In this document: in pieces, positions 60,709 to 64,000 of the stretch | How positions within the stretch are numbered: position 1 is the stretch's first letter | Layout of the letters: each line of letters opens with the position of its first letter | Source: JARDZU01 sp963730285 | GTDB taxonomy: Bacteria; Actinomycetota; Acidimicrobiia; Spongiisociales; ZC4RG35 | Assembly: GCA_963730285.1 (NCBI GenBank) | Contig: CAVSQY010000008.1 | Span: 1-64,000, forward strand | Direction of reading: 5' to 3' | Length of the DNA stretch: 64,000 bases | The notes under the pieces: model-generated | Seen by the model: only the letters and a program-made list of their open reading frames with translations | Told to the model about the DNA's origin: nothing | The model's database searches: none | Position numbers and translations under genes: made by a program

Positions 60709-62342
60709 GCGGGGTATTCGCCATCCTGGTCTTCGTCGTCGTCATCGGAGGTCTCATCCTGCTCGGTGTGAGCTTATGGCGAAGACACGAAAACAGGGAC
60801 GCAGGAGAAGGCCTGGACCTCATCCCCTACCTGATCCTCGCACTGGCGGTGGGTGTAACCGGGTTCTCGCTCGCACGCCTGGCCCGGGCGAGCATGGACT
60901 CCTACCGGCTGGTCGGCAGGCCAAGCACTGAGATCGCTGTTGCCCTGGCGGGAATCGTGGTTGCGGCTCCGCTTGCCTTCTTCCTCTGGAGACGTCAAGC
61001 GAGCCGGCGAAGGAAAGACCCCGACGTCCCTGGCTGGCCAATCTATCTCATGCTGATCGAAGGCATCTTCTCCATCGCCTTCTTCGTGGCCGCGGCTCAG
61101 GTGGCCGATTCTCTGGCCAGTGGGAGCTGGGCCGGCTCCGACTGGCCCAACCTCGTGGTCTACGGGGCAATCGTCGGGTTCCATTGGCACGCCGGGCATC
61201 AGGAACCGCCACCAGGGGAGGTGGGTGAGCTGCCCAGGCTGATCGGCTCCGGTGTGGCATTGGTGGCCCTAGCCGTCGGCGCGTACGGTTTGCTCCATTG
61301 GCTGCTGGGGCAGGGCTACGACGCCCTCACCGGCGGTAGCGGCCTCGTCTTTGTCGACCCCGGGTTTCCGGCCGCCGCCCTCGGCCTGACTCTGACAGCC
61401 CTGCCCACCTGGGCCCATCGATGGCTGCCGGCGTGGAAGCGCCCGCCCGGGATATTTCGCTCCATCTACATCGCCTTGGCCTCGGTCAGCTCGCTAAATG
61501 CGGCCTTGGGGGCGGCCGTCACTGTCGTCGCGAACGGTATCGCCTACCCCCTCGACGCTTCGGGACCAGCCGATCGCTACTTTGGATTCTTGCCGACTGC
61601 TCTCGGCATCGGTGTGATCGGCGCAGCCTCGTGGGCTCATCACCAGAGAAAGCTCGGTCCTGGGCGAGCCTCGTCGACCAGGACATATCAGTACGCGATG
61701 GCGGCCACCGGGCTTGGAGTCCTGGTGGGAGCCGCGACCGGTTTGGCGGTGGCGGCATTCAACACCCGCCTCATCGGCGGCAACCCGGGACGAACCTTGG
61801 TGGCACTCGGGCTCAGTGCGCTAACCGCCTACGGCGTCTGGATGTGGTTCTGGCGCCAGGCTCAAGCAGCCCCGCGTGCCGAGGAAGTCGGGACCCTCCA
61901 GCGGAGGATCTATCTGATCGGGATGACGATCGTCACCGGTCTGACGGCGGCCGGTGCCCTCATCGGGACTCTCGTCGTCCTCTTCCGGGCTCTCCTCGGT
62001 GCCGGCGACTCGATCGCTGAGAGCCTTCGCATACCTCTTGCACTCACCATCTTCTCCGGGGGCGCTTTCTGGCATCTCTTTCTCCAGATTCGAGCAGACG
62101 GCGCGATGCGTCCACGTTCGGCGGTCGGGCCATTCACCGTGACGATCATCTGCTCGCATCCCGGGCGTTTGGCGACGCTGTTCCCAGGTGAGGCACGATT
62201 GCAGGTCATCTACCGGGGCGACGATGCCGGTGTGGTCAGCGATGAGATGGCCGCCGTCATCGCCGACGAGATCGGCACGACGTCGTCGGTGGTATGGGTG
62301 GACGGCGACGGATATCGCGTCGCACCTTTGCGAGCTCGTTGA
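60705..62342 (+). CDS. DUF5671-like polytopic membrane protein
   Basis: A 545-residue protein with about twelve hydrophobic helices, in which blocks such as FRSIYIALASVSSLNAALGA and QRRIYLIGMTIVTGLTAAGA repeat the DUF5671 pattern (R-x-Y-L/I at a helix start). A cytosolic C-terminal domain of about 70 residues follows (VTIICSHPGRLATLFPGEAR). Function unknown; coupled to the exported protein upstream, with which it may form a complex. Confidence 0.75.
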   Translation: MSGVFAILVFVVVIGGLILLGVSLWRRHENRDAGEGLDLIPYLILALAVGVTGFSLARLARASMDSYRLVGRPSTEIAVALAGIVVAAPLAFFLWRRQASRRRKDPDVPGWPIYLMLIEGIFSIAFFVAAAQVADSLASGSWAGSDWPNLVVYGAIVGFHWHAGHQEPPPGEVGELPRLIGSGVALVALAVGAYGLLHWLLGQGYDALTGGSGLVFVDPGFPAAALGLTLTALPTWAHRWLPAWKRPPGIFRSIYIALASVSSLNAALGAAVTVVANGIAYPLDASGPADRYFGFLPTALGIGVIGAASWAHHQRKLGPGRASSTRTYQYAMAATGLGVLVGAATGLAVAAFNTRLIGGNPGRTLVALGLSALTAYGVWMWFWRQAQAAPRAEEVGTLQRRIYLIGMTIVTGLTAAGALIGTLVVLFRALLGAGDSIAESLRIPLALTIFSGGAFWHLFLQIRADGAMRPRSAVGPFTVTIICSHPGRLATLFPGEARLQVIYRGDDAGVVSDEMAAVIADEIGTTSSVVWVDGDGYRVAPLRAR

Positions 62343-62346
62343 GCCG

Positions 62347-62916
62347 ATGAGATGGCTGGCCGAGCTCTACCTCAGACTGCGCGGATGGGAATTCGTCGGG
62401 GAAGTCCCCGATATCCCCAAGATGATCATCGTCGGAGGGCCTCACACCTCCAACTGGGATTTCGTGGTCTTTCTCGGCGCCATCCGCCATTGGCACATCT
62501 CGCCGCGTTACATCGGAAAGCACACGCTTTTCCGATGGCCGGCCGGCTGGTTCTTCAGGAGGATGGGTGGGATCCCGGTCGACCGAGGCCGGCCCGGTGG
62601 CCTGGTCGGTCAGGTCGCCGATGCGTTTGCCGCCAACGACCGGCTGATCCTCGTGATATCGCCTGAAGGAACGCGGCGGGCTGTCCCCTATTGGAAATCG
62701 GGGTTTGTGAAGATTGCCGAAAAGGCCAAGGTACCCATCGTCCCGGCATTCATCTCATATGAGAACAAGGAGGTAGGCCTTGGCTCACCCATCCGTTTCA
62801 CAGGGGATGAGGGAGTGCTCATGGACCAGATCCGTAGCTTCGTCCGTCACGGCGATGGGCTCCACCCCGAGGGAAAGGGCCCGGTGAGGCTGAAGGATGA
62901 GGAGGGCATCTCATGA
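62347..62916 (+). CDS. Lysophospholipid acyltransferase family (PlsC-like) protein
   Basis: A 189-residue acyltransferase. The HX4D motif is in GGPHTSNWDFVVFLGAIR, the second motif region is FFRRMGGIPVDRGRPGG, and the third is VISPEGTRRAVPYWKSGF. These define 1-acylglycerol-3-phosphate acyltransferase-like enzymes; the substrate acyl donor is open. Short compared with typical PlsC (about 240), as in the actinobacterial subgroup. Tail-to-tail overlap of six bases with dinB. Confidence 0.88.
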   Translation: MRWLAELYLRLRGWEFVGEVPDIPKMIIVGGPHTSNWDFVVFLGAIRHWHISPRYIGKHTLFRWPAGWFFRRMGGIPVDRGRPGGLVGQVADAFAANDRLILVISPEGTRRAVPYWKSGFVKIAEKAKVPIVPAFISYENKEVGLGSPIRFTGDEGVLMDQIRSFVRHGDGLHPEGKGPVRLKDEEGIS

Positions 62917-64000
62917 CCGCTCGGCCAGACGCCTGAAGTCCTCTGACACGACACTGCCGACTAGCCGCCCACCTCTGTGCAGGAGATCACGACCAAAACG
63001 CTCCCGAATGCCGTCCACCGAGTCGTCGAGTGCCCTCCGCTTCAGGTCGAGCGTGCTTCCCGGGTCGAGAACACCGCCCGCACCGACCGGTAGCTCGAGC
63101 TGGAGACACTCGTCGGTCACCAGGTTGGACACCGACAACCCGATGAGAGTGACCGGTTCGGTCTGGTTCTCGATGGCCCTCTCCAGGAGCACCTGGCCCA
63201 GCTCGACGATGGCAGCTGTCGAATCGGTGGGCGCCCCGAGTGTGTGGCTACGCGAAACTTGTCGTGGGCCTGGATATCGAACCCGCACGGTGAGTGTCGA
63301 CCCGGCACGCTCCTTCTTGCGAAGACGCCGGCCGATGCGATCGGCAAGGCCGAGCACCACGACGGCCATTTGATCGTGGTCGGTCAGTCCCCTGCCCAAT
63401 GCCTGCTGGCTGCCGACACTCCCGGCTCGCCTCCCTCCAAGGACACGGCGCGGGTCACGGTTCCAGGCGAGGGAATGAAGGGCACCGCCGGGCACCGATC
63501 CCAGCTTCGTGCGCAGGGACTCGACCGGGACGTCGGCCAGGTCGCCGATGGTGAACAGCCCGAGTCGGTGGAGGCCTGCCGCCGTGACCCGGCCTACGCC
63601 CCACATCGCCTCCACAGGGAGGGGATGGAGAAACTCGAGCTCTGACCCCTTCTCGATAACCACCAGCCCGTCCGGTTTAGCCCTCGCCGAGCCGATCTTG
63701 GCGAGAAACTTGGTCGAGGCGATGCCAACGGAAAGGGGAAGACCCACCTCATCCCTGGCCCGTCGCCTCAGGTCCCGCGCGATCTGCGAGGGAGACCCGA
63801 GCAGGTGAGTCGAGCCGCTCACATCCAGGAACGCCTCGTCGATCGAGATCTGCTCGATGATCGGGGTGGCGTCTTCGAGAATGGCCATGATCTGTGCCGA
63901 GAAATCGAGATAGCGATCGAAATGGCCCTCGACCGCCACGGCCTCAGGGCAAAGGCCCTTTGCTTCCCGGACCGGCATCGGCGCCCTGATCCCGTAGGCG
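62911..64000 (-). CDS. dinB: DNA polymerase IV (Y family), partial
   Basis: Translesion polymerase; 363 codons are visible and the N-terminus lies past the right edge. Upstream of an in-frame ATG at 63978 the sequence still reads AYGIRAP, so that ATG is internal. The catalytic SIDEAFLDVSGS, the thumb (MWGVGRVTAAGLHRLGLFTIG) and the little-finger domain (STLTVRVRYP) are present. No beta-clamp motif is obvious at the very C-terminus. Confidence 0.95.
   Translation of the reverse strand, partial: AYGIRAPMPVREAKGLCPEAVAVEGHFDRYLDFSAQIMAILEDATPIIEQISIDEAFLDVSGSTHLLGSPSQIARDLRRRARDEVGLPLSVGIASTKFLAKIGSARAKPDGLVVIEKGSELEFLHPLPVEAMWGVGRVTAAGLHRLGLFTIGDLADVPVESLRTKLGSVPGGALHSLAWNRDPRRVLGGRRAGSVGSQQALGRGLTDHDQMAVVVLGLADRIGRRLRKKERAGSTLTVRVRYPGPRQVSRSHTLGAPTDSTAAIVELGQVLLERAIENQTEPVTLIGLSVSNLVTDECLQLELPVGAGGVLDPGSTLDLKRRALDDSVDGIRERFGRDLLHRGGRLVGSVVSEDFRRLAERS

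Overview
The window is GC-rich chromosomal DNA from an actinobacterium. Evidence: a WhiB protein, an F420-pathway FbiD/CofC enzyme, a DUF222/13E12 HNH protein under an SOS-like promoter, a Tad pilus locus of actinobacterial type, many GTG starts and 4-base stop/start overlaps, and sigma-B-like stress promoters. A deep-branching Actinomycetota such as Acidimicrobiia would fit, but no rRNA gene or other taxonomic marker is present, so that is inference.

Layout. 1-3.8 kb: right end of an integrated conjugative element (MobF relaxase cut by the window edge, small excisionase, tyrosine integrase) abutting tRNA-Glu(UUC). 3.8-17.6 kb: housekeeping genes: ilvE-hypothetical-FAH-gltX operon, pgpA, usp, DUF427, fbiD, glycerate kinase, SDR, DUF2332, RNase H, methyltransferase, a two-domain histidine phosphatase and the membrane pyrophosphatase hppA. 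17.7-21.7 kb: a compact general-stress island (dps, csbD, DUF6328, PA2169-type bundle, PRC-barrel, a 19-residue hydrophobic peptide, Rho-N protein) with three matches to sigma-B promoters and a shared palindromic terminator. 21.7-25.1 kb: mucin-like surface protein, ppk2, a damage-inducible DUF222 gene, tRNA-Glu(CUG-type box: anticodon CUC) and tRNA-Gln(CUG). 25.2-31.4 kb: a Tad pilus operon on the minus strand (CpaB-TadZ-TadA-TadB-TadC-Flp pilin-TadE-TadE-TadG-like), almost every junction overlapping. 31.4-35.8 kb: two paralogous membrane proteins, one with a fused cupredoxin, a frameshifted cupredoxin lipoprotein, a zinc-ribbon protein and whiB. 35.9-39.3 kb: sdhCAB. 39.5-44.9 kb: a second Tad minor-pilin array of four TadE-like and two large TadG-like genes (one frameshifted three times). 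45-54.2 kb: DapA-like aldolase, SCP2, YCII, mdh, an Rrf2(NsrR-like)-nirK operon, icd, a PLP synthase, and an orphan histidine kinase. 54.2-59.6 kb: an SLH-domain secreted protein and purN-purH-folD. 59.7-64 kb: rhodanese, two membrane proteins, an acyltransferase and dinB cut by the right edge.

How it works together. sdhCAB, mdh and icd cover three TCA steps; nirK with an NO-sensor-like regulator and several cupredoxins point to copper-dependent redox or nitrite chemistry. The tad operon supplies the motor and pilin; the separate array supplies an unusually diverse set of minor pilin-like ectodomains, the most promising candidate here for an undescribed surface structure. No CRISPR array, toxin-antitoxin pair or classical defence system was recognised.
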